Shown: positions 25,913 through 38,267 of the stretch, piece by piece | Position numbering within the stretch: position 1 is the first letter of the stretch | How the letters are laid out: each line of letters opens with the position of its first letter | Source: Chenopodium formosanum | Lineage: Eukaryota; Streptophyta; Magnoliopsida; Caryophyllales; Amaranthaceae | DNA: 64,000 nt | Reading direction: 5' to 3' | NCBI GenBank assembly: GCA_024500155.1 | Contig: CM044877.1 | Span: forward strand, 76,992,001 to 77,056,000 | Made by a program: the position numbers and the translations under genes | The notes under the pieces: model-generated | Seen by the model: the letters and a program-made list of their open reading frames with translations, nothing else | The model's database searches: none | Told to the model about the DNA's origin: nothing

Positions 25913-26408
25913 AAATTTAAAAGAATCGGTGGTCGGGAAGGGGAGGAATCTAGACTGATTTGGTCGGGGAGGAATCGAGACTACTTTGGTCGGGAAGGTG
26001 AGAAATCGAGGAGTGTGCGTATGATTATTTTGGTGGTGGTAGTTGTCAATGGTGGTCGAGAAAGGGAGGAATCGGGCCAGCTATGGAGGGGTGGGGAGTT
26101 TCGAACTGGCGGTCAGAGATTGAGGTTGGCAACGGTGGTCGGGAAGGGGAGGGGAAGGTTTTTGGTGGTGGGGATGGGTGGAGTAGTGGTGGTGTTTGGG
26201 GAAAGGAGAGAGAAGAAAAAAAAAATTATTTAAGCCAATCATATGGCGATACGTGACATTGTAAAGTTAAGACTCCCAAAAGTTGTAATATTCAAGGATA
26301 ATCCAAAGGTTGTATTATTTATATTAAAAAAAAAAGACCAAAGGAAGTATTATTAATGACAATTTTTCCAAGAACGTATTATGCTCGTGTTTTTTGTAAA
26401 TGTATGTA

Positions 26409-26413
<5 letters not shown>

Positions 26414-26452
<39 letters not shown>
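26414..26452. repeat. Poly-T tract of about 39 T
   Basis: Uninterrupted T run in intergenic DNA. It could be the antisense of a retroposed poly-A tail, but no body is recognised next to it. Confidence 0.9.
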
Positions 26453-27149
26453 CCAATTTCTCTATATATGCATAACATTCATTCTAGGTGACCATAAAAT
26501 TTAAGAATATGGTTACGTCATAGTCGCCATATGTAAACGAGAGGACAAGTTAGCGAAGTTGGTAATCACTAATTAGTATTCTACGAACAAGTTGCAGTCA
26601 TCTTAAAGTCATGACTACGAAACATATGAAAGCTTCAAACATCAAACCAAACGAAAAGTCAAAAACACAAATTACATGAAAATTCGAATGTGTACACACT
26701 CAACCAAAATGGCCAAATTGTGGACCAAATACAAGAAATTGTATCAAAATTTGGAAATTAAAAATTTTATACGAGTGAAAATATTTTTCATACAGCATAT
26801 CCAACCACTTAGTTTCAGGTTTCTATTCTCTCTCCTACCTTTTCCATTTCCAGCTTATGTAAGAGGGTAGCAAGATAAAGACATTTCTCAATTATAAAAT
26901 TAAATTCAATTTTTTTTTTTCCTTTTTATATCAATTTTTTGGACCATTTTCTTGCCATAAAAACCCATCTTTTTAATTTTTTTTTTTTTTTTTGTTTATA
27001 AAAAAACTATTGGAAACTTTTTTGATGGTTACCTATAAAATCCAAAAAAATCAAAAGGGTTGAAGGGGTTTAATCAATTTTAGTATTAAAGTTCAGATTT
27101 TAAAGTCCTTTTAATGATAACTACCATCATCATCTTCTGCAAGCACAAG

Positions 27150-27733
27150 GTAATTAATTATCTACTCCGTACTGTTTTATTTTGATTTTATGTCGAATTA
27201 TGCTTGAAATTCTGATCATGGTATTTTTTTTTTTTTTTTTTGTCTTAGATCTTTTTGGGTAATTTTGATTATTGTTTAATTTATTTGGGTTTCTTTGACA
27301 TTTTATCTTCGATATGAGGTTGAGCTCAATTTTGAGTTCAACTGTTCAAGTAATTTAGGTGAACTTAGATTTAGTTCATTACTCCAATTTTGATTAAGCA
27401 AGGAATGATGGGATTTTTCTTTTCTTTTTTTTTTATTTTCATTTTTCAGTTTTTGGGGGGTAATTTAATTCTATAATCATGATATGATTTATATTTTGGT
27501 GGGCTGAGTAATATTTTATACTATAGTTTTATGTTGCTGATCATGTGGATGGGTTTATGCAAAAGCTGCTTCAATAATTTAATGTTATTAAAAAAAAATT
27601 GGATATTTTTTTTATATACTTATATTACTTAAATTTCTGTATTAATTTCTGGGTACAGACAATTTCTGGGTTTTTTTTTGTCTTTAATGATTTGTCTCGA
27701 ATGAGTTTTGTAATACATCTTGCAAACAAGCAG
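27150..27733 (+). other. Probable leader intron in the kinase 5' UTR
   Basis: CACAAG|GTAATT near 27149 is a good donor, and AACAAGCAG just before the ATG at 27736 is a good acceptor, with a T-rich tract before it. The intervening 0.6 kb is T-rich, as plant introns are. No cDNA evidence is available, so this is inference. Confidence 0.5.
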
Positions 27734-27735
27734 AT

Positions 27736-30700
27736 ATGAACTGTGGCTGCTTTGGAAACCCTTCTTCACAGAAGAAAAAGAATCCTGCTGCACATCTGAG
27801 CGAAGTAGACGGTAAGCTTTACTAAGAAACATAATATTATCTTAAAATTTAGTTGATTAGTTCATCGTAATCGTGATAATGTTGCTCACTGACTCACTAA
27901 TTGGTCAATAGAAGTTATTCTAGTTATGTCTAGGATTAATTTATCTTATTCCATTCTTGTAGTGAAGGGGTTTCTTGGTATTGAGTAGTCGAATGTAATA
28001 ACTTCTTGTATTGACTTAATGCTATCTCTATAACATGGGAATGTAGGGCCATTTTTTCTGCCCCAAAACGTTGTAGTCAAAAGTGCACAACTCTCACAAG
28101 TAAGCATGAGCACAAGTAATGGTAAAGAATTGGTTGAAGTGACATGATACGCGTATAATACTACTGTAAGCATGCAAACACCTGAGATTTCCTAGTTTTT
28201 GAAACCCCACCGTTTCCTCGTTAATGAAACCTGGAAATGGCTGAAACTTAAGGAATTCCTGTTTTCAAAACGCTTCCTTAACCAAAACCCAAGTCATTTT
28301 CATGCTACATAGATACTCAGACCAGGAATTTTTTTTTGACTTTTGTTGTCGAAGGTTTAATAAGACCTTTTAGATTCTCGGTGGATATTTCTATAGGATT
28401 ATATCTTGTATATGTTCTACCTTTAGGTAGCTATCCATAACAATGTTTAGCTAGTACAAGGTTTGATCATAAAAGTCAAATGTGGTCAGTTTGAGGAAGA
28501 AGGAGCAATTATGGAACGGTTATATTTTCATGCGACACGAGTCACAATTGAATAAGTGATATCTGTTTTGTTGGTGTTATGACTTATGAGTGATTGGTTC
28601 AGTCTCAAGTTCCCGCTAGTAGTTCCACTTTTTTTTCTACATATATGAATATATCATACATGATACATGTTAATGTTTAGTACGGAGTAATTCTTTGATT
28701 GTGTTGTGAGACGGTTCTTTTTGAATGAGTGGTTTAGCCATGTAAGTTGCACATTCATTTTCCCATGAATCCGGCACACAGAATTTATCACCCTGAATTT
28801 AGGTTGAGTTACATCTTCCTTATTGATCTTGTTTTTAACTGTCAGTATTATTTTGACAATTTAAGAAGCCATATTGTCCCCTTTTTATTCAACACCTTTT
28901 CCCTTTTGAAGCTAATATAATTTCTTTTATTTTGTAAACAGGGCAGTTGCTTAAGAACATCAGACACTTTTCATACAGTGAGTTAAGAGAAGCAACAAAT
29001 AATTTTAATTTGAGCAATAAATTAGGGCGTGGAGGCTTTGGAACAGTATATAAGGTAATCGATGTATATCCTTGTGGTTGTGTTGTGGTTTTATGGTGCT
29101 TAACTGCTTAGTGTTTGGATTGACTGCTGAATATTTTACTCTTAGTCACTTTTTCCCAAGTTGTCATTTAATTCATCTCCATGCCCTCACAATTCCTATT
29201 TTTTTCAAGTTCTCTCTTAATGTTGTATTTATACTCCTTTCTGTAATTATGTAGCCATACACTTTGTGAAATATAATTTCAGTTGCGTGATTGATCTCCC
29301 ATGTACTTTATAAAATACAATTGGTTCTCTAAGAAGACTGAATGATACTTATTGATCTAATTGTTTATTTTGGCTAGGGAACCTTCAAAAGTGGACTGCA
29401 AGTTGCAGTGAAAACACTCTCTGCTGAATCAAAACAAGGATTGCGTGAATTTTTGACTGAGATAAATACTATTTCGAATGTCAGGCACCCAAACCTAGTT
29501 GAGTTAATTGGATGCTGTGTCGAAGGAGCTAACCGCATCTTAGTATATGAGTTTGTTGTAAATAACAGTCTTGACCGTGCATTAATAGGTAAGATCAAAA
29601 TTTTTATAGAATAAGCTGAGCAGCCTCTTAGTGATTCTTACTTGATGGTCTTTGCAAAAAGTTGTGTTTTAACTGTTACTTTATTAGGTTATACCAGTGA
29701 TCGTAGTAAGCTTAATTGGGATAAGAGGTCTGCTATATGTTTGGGTACTTCCAAGGCTCTTGCTTTTCTTCATGAAGAACTTGTGCCACATATAGTGCAT
29801 AGGGATATCAAAGCGAGTAATGTCCTCCTTGATAAAGACTTTTTACCAAAGATTGGCGATTTTGGGTTGGCTAAACTTTTCCCTGACGATATTACTCATA
29901 TCAGCACCAGAATAGCTGGAACAACGTACGTATTCTTTACTTTGTCAAAGCTTTTTCTCTATTAGTTATGCTTCCATTCCTCTGTTCATCTGACAGGAAG
30001 TGCTTGTTTAATAAGATTGGGCTTGTATATGAATTGTATAAAACATTAGTAACTCAACCAAGTCAAGGTCAATTACTCCATTTCAAAGGTTCACACTTGT
30101 TAGATCGGACTTGTAATATGCAATGTATAAAACATTACTGACTTAACCAAGTCGTGGTCAATCACTCCATTTATTAGGTTCACACTTATTAAGATCGGAC
30201 TTGTAAAATGCATTGTATAAAACATTAGTTACCTAACCAATTCATGGTCAACTACTCCATAGTTGAGGTTTTGCACCTACCCCATCTTGTGCTAAATGCT
30301 TTATACCATAAATATCTTTTTAGGTGGGGTTTCAGCTTCCACTTTTGAGTTCAACTTGATGATTTGTGACCACTGATGATTTAAGATGAATCTTTATCAA
30401 GGCCCTATACATTATTAGTTCATTATTCTCACCTTAACATTGGTTCTGCGTTGTGCACTCGATTCCAAAACAAATGGGATTGAAAAAGGGTGAAAATTTG
30501 TGGAGTCCTAAATTTACTCATTTTTTGGATTATGATGCAGTGGCTACTTGGCACCTGAATATGCTATGGGTGGTCATCTGACTATGAAGGCAGATGTTTA
30601 CAGCTTTGGTGTGCTTATACTTGAAATAGTTAGTGGTCAAAGCAGTTCCAAGTCAAATTGGGGTGGATCAAATAAACTTCTTCTCGAATGGGTATGTACA

Positions 30701-31265
30701 TTTATCGTTGCACCTTAAGCCTTTTCCTTTGCTGTATTTCCATCTCTTTTTTGGCTGGCTTTTTATTAATGCTTAAACAACATAACTTGTGGCTTGGTAG
30801 TCTCATAATGCTCAGACTACTAGCAAACATCCAGTGCAGCTATTCTGAGTTCATACTTCGCCTCCTGTACTTATATGCTATTTGTTTAAAGTTGTTATGC
30901 TTTCTGGTTGACAATATGGTTTACCTAGCTCATAGAGATGGTATGGTTTCATTCACTAGGCTTGGCAATTGTACGAGGAAGGGAGATTACTGGAGTTAGT
31001 TGATTCAGAAATGGGGGAATATCCTGAGGACATGGTTATGAGGTACATGATAGTGGCTTTCTTCTGCACCCAAGCTGGTGCTAATAGAAGGCCGCTGATG
31101 AGTCAGGTTATTGAAATGCTGTCTCCGAAAGTACGTCTAAACGAGAAGGAGTTGGCAGCCCCAGGGTTCTTTCCAGATACCCAAAAGGGTAAGACATCTG
31201 TTGGCTCTAGCTCTATTCACATTAGCTCTGCCCCCATCACCATCTCTGAAGTGATCCCCAGATGA
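27736..31265 (+). CDS. Receptor-like cytoplasmic Ser/Thr protein kinase (CRPK1/At3g09010-like)
   Basis: Six exons join in frame: 27736-27811, 28942-29054, 29378-29588, 29688-29925, 30541-30691 and 30960-31265, giving 364 aa. All kinase landmarks are present: glycine loop GRGGFGTVYKG (54-64), catalytic Lys75 in VAVK, helix-C Glu91, HRDIKASNVLL with Asp173, DFGLAK (191-196), activation segment AGTTGYLAPEYAMGG, and DVYSFGVLILEIVSG. There is no extracellular or transmembrane segment, so it belongs to the cytoplasmic receptor-like kinases. The short N-terminus MNCGCFG has cysteines that could be S-acylated, but no Gly2 for myristoylation. The C-terminal tail has the APGFF motif seen in this subfamily and then a Ser-rich end. 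CRPK1-type kinases act in cold signalling, but I cannot place this protein as a direct orthologue. Confidence 0.93.
30015..30270. repeat. Three tandem copies of an about 89-bp unit in kinase intron 4
   Basis: Units start near 30015, 30103 and 30193 (GATCGGACTTGTAA...; first copy GATTGGGCTTGTAT). Each carries TGTATAAAACATTA and CCAAGTC-x-GGTCAA-x-ACTCCAT. Copies have diverged by several substitutions, so the array is not very recent. Confidence 0.85.
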
Positions 31266-32243
31266 AGAATGAAGTTAGGCATAATTCTTTAATTGATTCT
31301 TCAAAGTATTGTTTCTCATTCATTATGGTGCGCCCTTTCATGGCAGACATTGGCGCATAGATCCTATTTGATGATTTAATAGAAAGAGATTTGATGTCTA
31401 ATTTTTTCTAGCAGCTATCAGCATGAAAATGATGCATAATAATTTTGTTTCAGTGGTAATCTCCAAGATGCATAACTATATCAGTGTTAAAAGGACGGCT
31501 TGACAGTACACCATGATGCATCGCGATTATTTTTCTAAAAGAGCCAATTTTATGGGATTCTATATTGAGTGCTTTTATTTACTACCTCCGTTTCACATTG
31601 TGAGCAACACTCGGGTATTTTTTGTAAGATAAAAAAAATTCAATTGTAGTAAATAATGTGAAACAGAAGTAATATTTATTCATTTATTTATTATTATTTT
31701 TTATTTTCTCGAGTACAAACACATCTCACAAGGGTAGCTTATAGTTCCTAAAACTGTTTTTCTAAGGTGAGAAACGCCTAGCTTTCAAGGACAGATGAAA
31801 TATTATAACCATAACAGTTTAGATTACAAACTTTGCCACTCCAATGCAAAATTGAAATGCATGTCAAATGTCATAAACTACAGCGTACATGTGCAAGTAA
31901 ACTGAAATTTAACAAATTAATTGGCTACGAAAAATTAACAAATTGACATTGTTACAGCAAAAGTTCTCAAGGAGCAACAAGTTTCGAGTTTTTGTTAACA
32001 CAACACGAAAAACAAATCCAAAACCTTGATACCAACTCCCCAAATGAGAGAACTAAAGAATATAAATTCTACGCCTGAAAAAAGACAGAGGTCTCATGGA
32101 CTGAACACGGAACAAAAAATACATCATTTTCTTTCTCCGTAATACATGACATTGGGAGGATTAGAAGAGTGTGTAATTAGGATCCCGTATGAAAATAAAA
32201 CAAGCAAAAAAGAGATTTGGACAACATATTCATGTATAATCAA
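31266..32243. other. Convergent intergenic gap between the kinase and CLC 3' ends
   Basis: The kinase (plus) and clathrin light chain (minus) point at each other, so this 1 kb holds both 3' UTRs. A MITE lies at 31585-31669. No coding sequence is seen. Confidence 0.6.
31585..31669. mobile_element. Stowaway MITE (about 85 bp)
   Basis: CCTCCGTTTCACATTGTGAG and the inverted TTTACTACA.../AATAATGTGAAACAGAAG ends form a hairpin flanked by TA. It lies in the 3' intergenic gap, so it may be transcribed as part of a 3' UTR. Confidence 0.75.
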
Positions 32244-35200
32244 TCAAGCAGCTGCTACTGGCTCAGCTTCTGGAGTTGGCTGCTCGGCTTCTGGGGCTGG
32301 TTGCTCAACTTCTGGGGTTGGTTGCTCAGCTTCGGACTTTTGAGTACCATTGGCAGTTGCACCTTTTTCAGAACCAGAGGTCTTTTTTGTTGCATCTTTA
32401 CCAGTTTTGGCATCTTTCCCGCCCTTTCCATCTTTGCCATCCTTGGCAGGCTCAGGTTTTGGTGGAATCATATGGGGTGGGGGTGTATGCTTCAGCTTCA
32501 CTAGTATCTGTCGCATCCTGCCCATATCAGTGGGTTTCCCAGGCTTTGGACCTTGGATAACAGTAATTGATGTCTTCTTCTCTTCTTCTTTCTTTCCTCT
32601 CCTCTTCTCAATGGTAGGAACCTCATGAGGAATGAGTTCAGCTATTGCTTTCCAGTACTGTTTGTCTGCTTCTTTATGGAACTTCTCTTGGTTAGCCAAG
32701 TATATCTGCTCAGTGCAAAGCCCATAGAACGTACATTTAGAGAAGGGTGAAATTGGCAATAAAGCAGAGCGTGGCAGCATATATAAAATATACCTTTTCT
32801 TTGTCCCTATTGTTCTTTATGTTGGTTTCAGTGTTAAGTTTTCTCTTCTCGAAAAATGCACGCTTGTACTCCTCAGCTTCTTCAATGATTTGCATTCTCA
32901 TTTCCTTCTCCTTTTTCTCCTTTTCCTCCAGCCTAATGGCATTTTGACTGTACCACCACCATCCAAAATAAATTTAAACACTTAATATATTTCCTGGTAA
33001 AATCTAAAAATTCAAAAGTGAGTACCACCAAAAAGAACATTCTTTCCAGCTTACAAATTCTTTGCAAAGTAAAAAAGGCCAGGGTCAAAGGAAGAACAAA
33101 CACATGTGTTATCATAGGACCAATATACCTTTCCCCTAACCTGCGACATGTGTGTGATTTTTAAAAACACATGTATTCCGTTGTTGAATTGAATAATTAA
33201 AGATATAACACATGTAATATTGGTAGTCTGAAAATTTCAAGCATGATAAAGGCATTATACATTATATTAATCACAGACAGCAAAGTTCACAGTAGCCTAG
33301 CTATTGGCATGTCATCTCCATTTGACCATTTCCATTAAATAATATCACATTTCTATTTCAGATTGCCCAACATCATAGTCCACCTTTTACATTTAGTTTA
33401 AAAAATTGATTTAGTTTAAAAAATTGCAAGTTGTGGCAAACCCATTATATAATACAGTCCAAATGAAAATTGGTCTACTATGTGGTTTACTCAACCCTAA
33501 TTAATAGGGACGTTATGGCCATTAGTCAACAGGTCATAGACCAGCTCAATAAGGTCTTGGGGATAACTGGGCGCGGAGATGTACCTAGGGTGCGTTCTGT
33601 TCAACTTATTGTAACTTATTCCAGAAACAATACATCAAATAAGTTTCAACAAGTCCAATAAGTTCCACAAGTTCAAATAAGTTTTAATGTGTTCAATTTA
33701 CAACTACAACATATATAGATAAGTCCAATACAGTTTTCCAGAAAATTCTCTAGAGGCAGTGTGGCACCACATCTAACTACTTTATTGTTGGGAGATTACA
33801 TAGGGACTTGGGGGCAAAGCCTAAGAAATAAGAAGTATAAGTCTGTTCAGAATTGAAGGCTTAATGCGCCAAGCAACATTAGCCAATACAATGACTGTTA
33901 ATTAAACAAACATTACCTACCAGCACTCTGGAAAGTTAGAGATAGCCTTAAACAAAACCTGGATTTCTTTCTTGCTAGTTTTATATCTTTCATTATTTAA
34001 CAACAAATGCCTTGCTAATGAGGTGCATGCATCAACTAATTAATGCAATTAAAAGTTGTGAAAGGATTTTAGCTATTGTATTTATAAGCAAAAGTCAATC
34101 CGAGAATGGTTTAAAGATTCTTTCTTCCCAGATACAAGGCAATTCTTAGCAAAATCTACAATTTTTTAAAGTTCAATAAATATTGCACGCTCACCAGAAC
34201 CTCACTTAATCCTAAAACAAAGATAAGAGAAGACAACTTTAGAAAGTCATCTTAGTTACATAAAATGATAGAGACAATAAAATGTGATTGTGATGCACAT
34301 CTTACCTCAATTAACCTTCAGCACGAAGCTTAAATATTTAATTAGATATGAGTTGTAAAGATTACAAAATAGTGCAGTTCTATATAATAATATAATATAA
34401 CCTCATGTTATAAGTGAATATAGGGAATTAAGAATCAGGACAACTTCTCATATCACAATCTTCTTTTGGTAGTTGGACGAACTTAGGCAACATCATCAAG
34501 CTACAAAACAAAATTCTTCAATTACTTGCATAGCTGTACAGCACACGATGTTTGAACTACCTAAACTAACATGCTCATACACCAAAATCAGTGGTGAATG
34601 GTTCACTCTTTTCTACCCTTCAACCCTCCATTCTTTAATATCTCCCATCTACACATCAGGTGTAACACTAACCATCAAACAATACTGTACTGTAATAAAT
34701 GATGTCAGAAACAGCCAATTATGCAGTCGAAGATTGTACTGCAAACTTTAGCAAAGCGGGATGAGCTTTTAGTGGTGTAGTTAGAGGACTGAGAGCATTA
34801 TACAGAATCTGGAGCGATTGTAAATAGTTTGGGGGTGGTCATTACGAGGCTGAATGGGAGAGGTAGTAGGGGCTTCTTTTGAAAAATTATACATGAATTC
34901 ATTATTCCATTACCATAAGTAATCGAGTGTGCTCAGATGCTCTACATAGAAAGCATGTTAAGTGCCTAACTCCTTCTATATTTTCCTTGTCTGTGTTACT
35001 AATACAGGAACAGCTCACTCTTATGCTGTTAAAAATGAAATTAAGGTTGAGGAAGAATATCTTTCCCAGAACGGTAGTTTTCAAGTTTTTGAAAAAGTAA
35101 TTAAGCTGGCCTGCTCAGTTATGTCTTCCCGAGAATAAATAAGATTTTACTTATCTGAAGACTAAAGAAAATGCCACATTACTCATCACATGTCTAATGA

Positions 35201-36341
35201 CTCTCATCTTCCTCCACTCCTCCCTCGGTCCCTCTATCCCCTGAAAATTACTCCCTTTTCATCTCCCCAGTCTCCTATTCCTCTCTTAACATTCCCAGCA
35301 AGAAACCAAGCACTGAAAAAGAAGTTTTCAATTCCAAATCATTTCTTCTTAACCAAATGCGGCCTTAATTGAATCTTCATTTTTAACACCTCAAGGATAC
35401 TACTTTAGTAAAACAATAATTCACATACTCCGGATCTCTTAGTCTGATGTTAGCGTAGTACCTCATGTAATAACACCATATTAAGGAAGCATCTCAAAAA
35501 TTTCCCAACGAATCCTCGAATTAAACTCCAGATAGATCTACTAACAAGATTCACTGCCAGATTAGCACAATTCAATTAAAACCGCCGCCACAGCAAGACA
35601 AATCTCAATGATGGCAATATCTCCGAACACTCGAGACACACGGAATCTTATCCCTAACCAATCAAGATTATACACATTCTATGAAATTACTTCGCTAACA
35701 GATTAATAATACAACAATAAATTCATTCCCAAGCTTGGATCTAATTCATAATGAGAAGAATTAATGTTTCACTCAATTATAATCATATAGTATATGCATC
35801 TAAAGATTGAAACAAACACTCTACATCAACATTAACTCAAAATTCAAAACAATAACTCAAAATTCAAAACAAAACAAAATCATCAACACGAACAAAAATC
35901 TAAACAAAATTCAAAATTCAATAATCAGATCTAACAAAAACAAAACAACTAAGATCAAATCTAAGAAATCGAAGCTCACCGACGCCACTCACGAAGAGCA
36001 GACCCTTCCTCATTCATCTGATCAGGAGGAGGAAGAACAGGACCATCAGAGGAGAAAATACCGTCTTCATCAGCTCCCAAATCGTAGGGTTTTCCATTAC
36101 CATTAGAAACAGGGATCGGATCACTGAACGGAGAATCAGCATAATTAGGGTTTCCACCAAACGGCATCGGAGAATCATCTTCGATAACCTCAGTTTCAAC
36201 GGTAACCTCATCAATGGCGGGACCGAAACCGGAGGAATCGAAACGTTGCGAAGAATCGAAGCCGCCATAACCATCGTCGAAGGGATGATCGGTGGTTCTG
36301 AGCTCATCGCCATCGTTGCTGAAGGTGTCGAAGGAAGACAT
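32244..36341 (-). CDS. CLC1: Clathrin light chain
   Basis: Three minus-strand exons, 35980-36341, 32794-32947 and 32244-32705, join in frame to a 325-aa protein. Clathrin light chain binds the heavy-chain hub and regulates clathrin coat assembly in endocytosis and trans-Golgi traffic. The N-terminal exon is acidic and Gly/Ser/Phe-rich and ends DGPVLPPPDQMNEEGSALRE before WRR. Exon 2 is the charged heavy-chain-binding coiled coil (RLEEKEKKEKEMRMQIIEEA). Exon 3 has the plant-conserved AIAELIPHEVPTIEKRRGKK and VIQGPKPGKPTDMGRMRQIL stretches. The tail is Lys/Asp/Gly-rich (KDGKDGKGGKDAKTGKDA) and ends in four PxPE-x-EQ-like repeats. The KDGKDAK-type tail favours a CLC1-like rather than CLC2-like member. 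Intron 1 is 3 kb. Confidence 0.95.
33590..33700. mobile_element. Fragment of an AATAAGTT-rich TIR element in CLC intron 1
   Basis: AGGGTGCGTTCTGTTCAACTT followed by repeated CAAATAAGTT/CAATAAGTT resembles one end of the element at 50904-51154 (AGGGTGTGTTCTATTCACC on its minus strand). No partner end is seen nearby. Confidence 0.45.
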
Positions 36342-36492
36342 GGTGACTTTCTCTCTCTAGGTTTCTCTCTCCTTGTTGCAAAGTTTCTCTCTCTAGATTT
36401 GGCTCTCCGAGAGTAGGTTGAGAACTCGGAGTGCAAAAATGGCGGATCTCGGTGATCTGAGAAATTTTACTGGTGCTTCCAAAGTTTCTGAG

Positions 36493-36501
36493 TTTTTATA
36501 T
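36493..36501 (-). promoter_or_regulatory. Candidate TATA box of the clathrin light chain gene
   Basis: On the minus strand CATATAAAAAC lies about 150 bp before the ATG, just upstream of an untranslated stretch rich in CTCTCT. Position fits, but no transcript start is known. Confidence 0.4.
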
Positions 36502-36624
36502 GACTCATAAATTATCGGTAGACTTCTGTTTTAGTTATTTAATCATTTTTTTACGTTTTTTTTTTTAAAAAAAAAGTCATTTTTAAAAAAAATTCTCTGT
36601 GTATTATAGTACAGAATACCTCTG

Positions 36625-36868
36625 TTTTTTTTAGTTGACACGTTTTTACTTAATCACTACGGTGTATTATAGATTTTTCTTTGACCGTATTTTGTGATTA
36701 TTCTGATTAATGCGTAATGAAAAACATTGTTTGTAGAGTCTTGTTAGATTCACTGTGGTATATATATATATTCAAAATATTACTTGCTTATGGTAATTAA
36801 ATTTATTAACGGTTGAATTTGTGTATGGACAAACGTGACTAAAGAAACGTGTCAACTAAAAAGAAACG
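36625..36868. mobile_element. TIR element with AGTTGACACG ends
   Basis: TTTTTTAGTTGACACGTTTT at the left and AAACGTGTCAACTAAAAAG at the right are inverted copies about 215 bp apart. A half-related copy occurs near 55078-55300 in the first LEA-like gene. Confidence 0.7.
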
Positions 36869-36872
36869 GTTA

Positions 36873-36956
36873 TCTCCATTTTATATTACTTCCAACTATT
36901 TGACATAATATGTGAGTAAAAATAGCTAATCATTACATGTAATATAAAACGGAGGT
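36873..36956. mobile_element. Stowaway-like MITE adjoining the previous element
   Basis: TCTCCATTTTATATTACTTC and the inverted TGTAATATAAAACGGAGG bracket an 80-bp hairpin. It begins only a few bases after the 36625-36868 element. Confidence 0.7.
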
Positions 36957-38267
36957 TGTATTATTATTATTATTATTTTTTTTTTTTTACATCCATTATT
37001 GTTATAATGCCAGTATTATTAAAGGTTCATTTCACTTAATAATCATGTTGAAATATTTATATATTGATTTAATAAGGAAAAATAAATAAATTATTGTGTG
37101 AAAAATTTATATATTTTATGAATTTTATTACTTGAATCGTGTTGTACTTAAATCAATTCTAGGTATGATATAAAAGGTGTGAGTCATGATCATATATTTT
37201 ACGATAAACTGTAGTTCATCCTTCAAATTGATTTCTCATATGTTGCAATATCCTTGTTATATGTTTCAGTTTAGTAGATCTGCCAAACTATAAAGTGATC
37301 AAACTTATAAATATGACACCATTGTTGTTGTATAATGATGCTCAAGTTGTGTTTCTTGAACATATTTGTCGAGCATTCTTTATTAGACTATCGAAAATCA
37401 AGCACTGCATAGTATAAATATATCCAAGAAGTAAACAATTTCTCCTTTGCCTGAAAGAAAATGGGCAATACGGAGTATTCTTTATAACTCGGCTCGATCT
37501 TGCAAATTCTGCACAAAAATTGCTGCAACTAATGACTACTATTCATAGGTTTTGTTTGCAGAATATGATGATCCTATTGTGCAACTAATACTAGCTATAA
37601 TAATGCTATGAATATCATACAAGGCATATTATGATACATCAGAATGAAATTGGTCAATGTACTGGCTTCTAACAAAATTCAGCCAGACCAAGTTTGCCAC
37701 TGTCAGATGTATATGTAAGCCAAAAATATGTAGCTTCCCCGTCCTGCAAGCAAAGAGCCACCTTGACCAAAATCGCCAAGAGGTATGCTTGTTAACCAAT
37801 CTTCTACGGCAATGAGTCTCAACTGTACATCATGCGTTCTACTAGTCAAGTATATACCCCTTCAAAGCCCTAGGGTGAAGAGACATCTCAAAAGATCATA
37901 TCCGACTCTCCAAGAGATTATACACTGAATAGACTGTGATGAAGAGACTTCAGCATTTTTTTCCATACGACCATTGAATAATCTCAAAGTTGGATAAGTA
38001 GGAAAAATGGTAAATTGGATAAGTTGGAAAAATGGTTTAATTTTGGTCCTAAGCATACACTCGACATCAACCTCAACACAATTACTCGAGTTTGTCAAGA
38101 AAATTTAAGTATCCAAAGAAGGCTGATCGAAAAATTTGGGTTCTTAGGGGAATGAAGGGGGCCCCATGGTCCAGGCACCCAATGCTGGTGCCAGGTGTGG
38201 ATATTAGTATATTACTGTACATGGCCACACCATTTGATCACAAAAGAAAGCATTGCAGTTCTTGGTT

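Larger units (their letters stand above)
22224..27735. other. Repeat-rich intergenic region between MED16 and the kinase
   Basis: No exon with family support was found. The MED16 5' leader should start just above 22223; a GA-rich stretch (22262-22300, CT-rich on the transcribed strand) fits a plant 5' UTR. Individually listed elements are a TIR element, two Stowaway MITEs, an LTR-like repeat and long poly-T tracts. The last part, from about 27130, is kinase 5' leader and leader intron. Confidence 0.6.
36342..38267. other. Intergenic region between the CLC 5' end and the CPL1 3' end
   Basis: It holds the CLC leader (pyrimidine/TCTCTC-rich, near 36350-36400), a TATA-like box, two abutting MITEs, and the probable CPL1 3' UTR close to 38267. 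No exon is supported. Confidence 0.6.

Noticed and set aside
25832..26233. 133-codon plus frame rich in Gly/Arg/Glu
   Set aside because: Begins inside an LTR-like repeat and continues through short degenerate tandem units; low complexity, no family.
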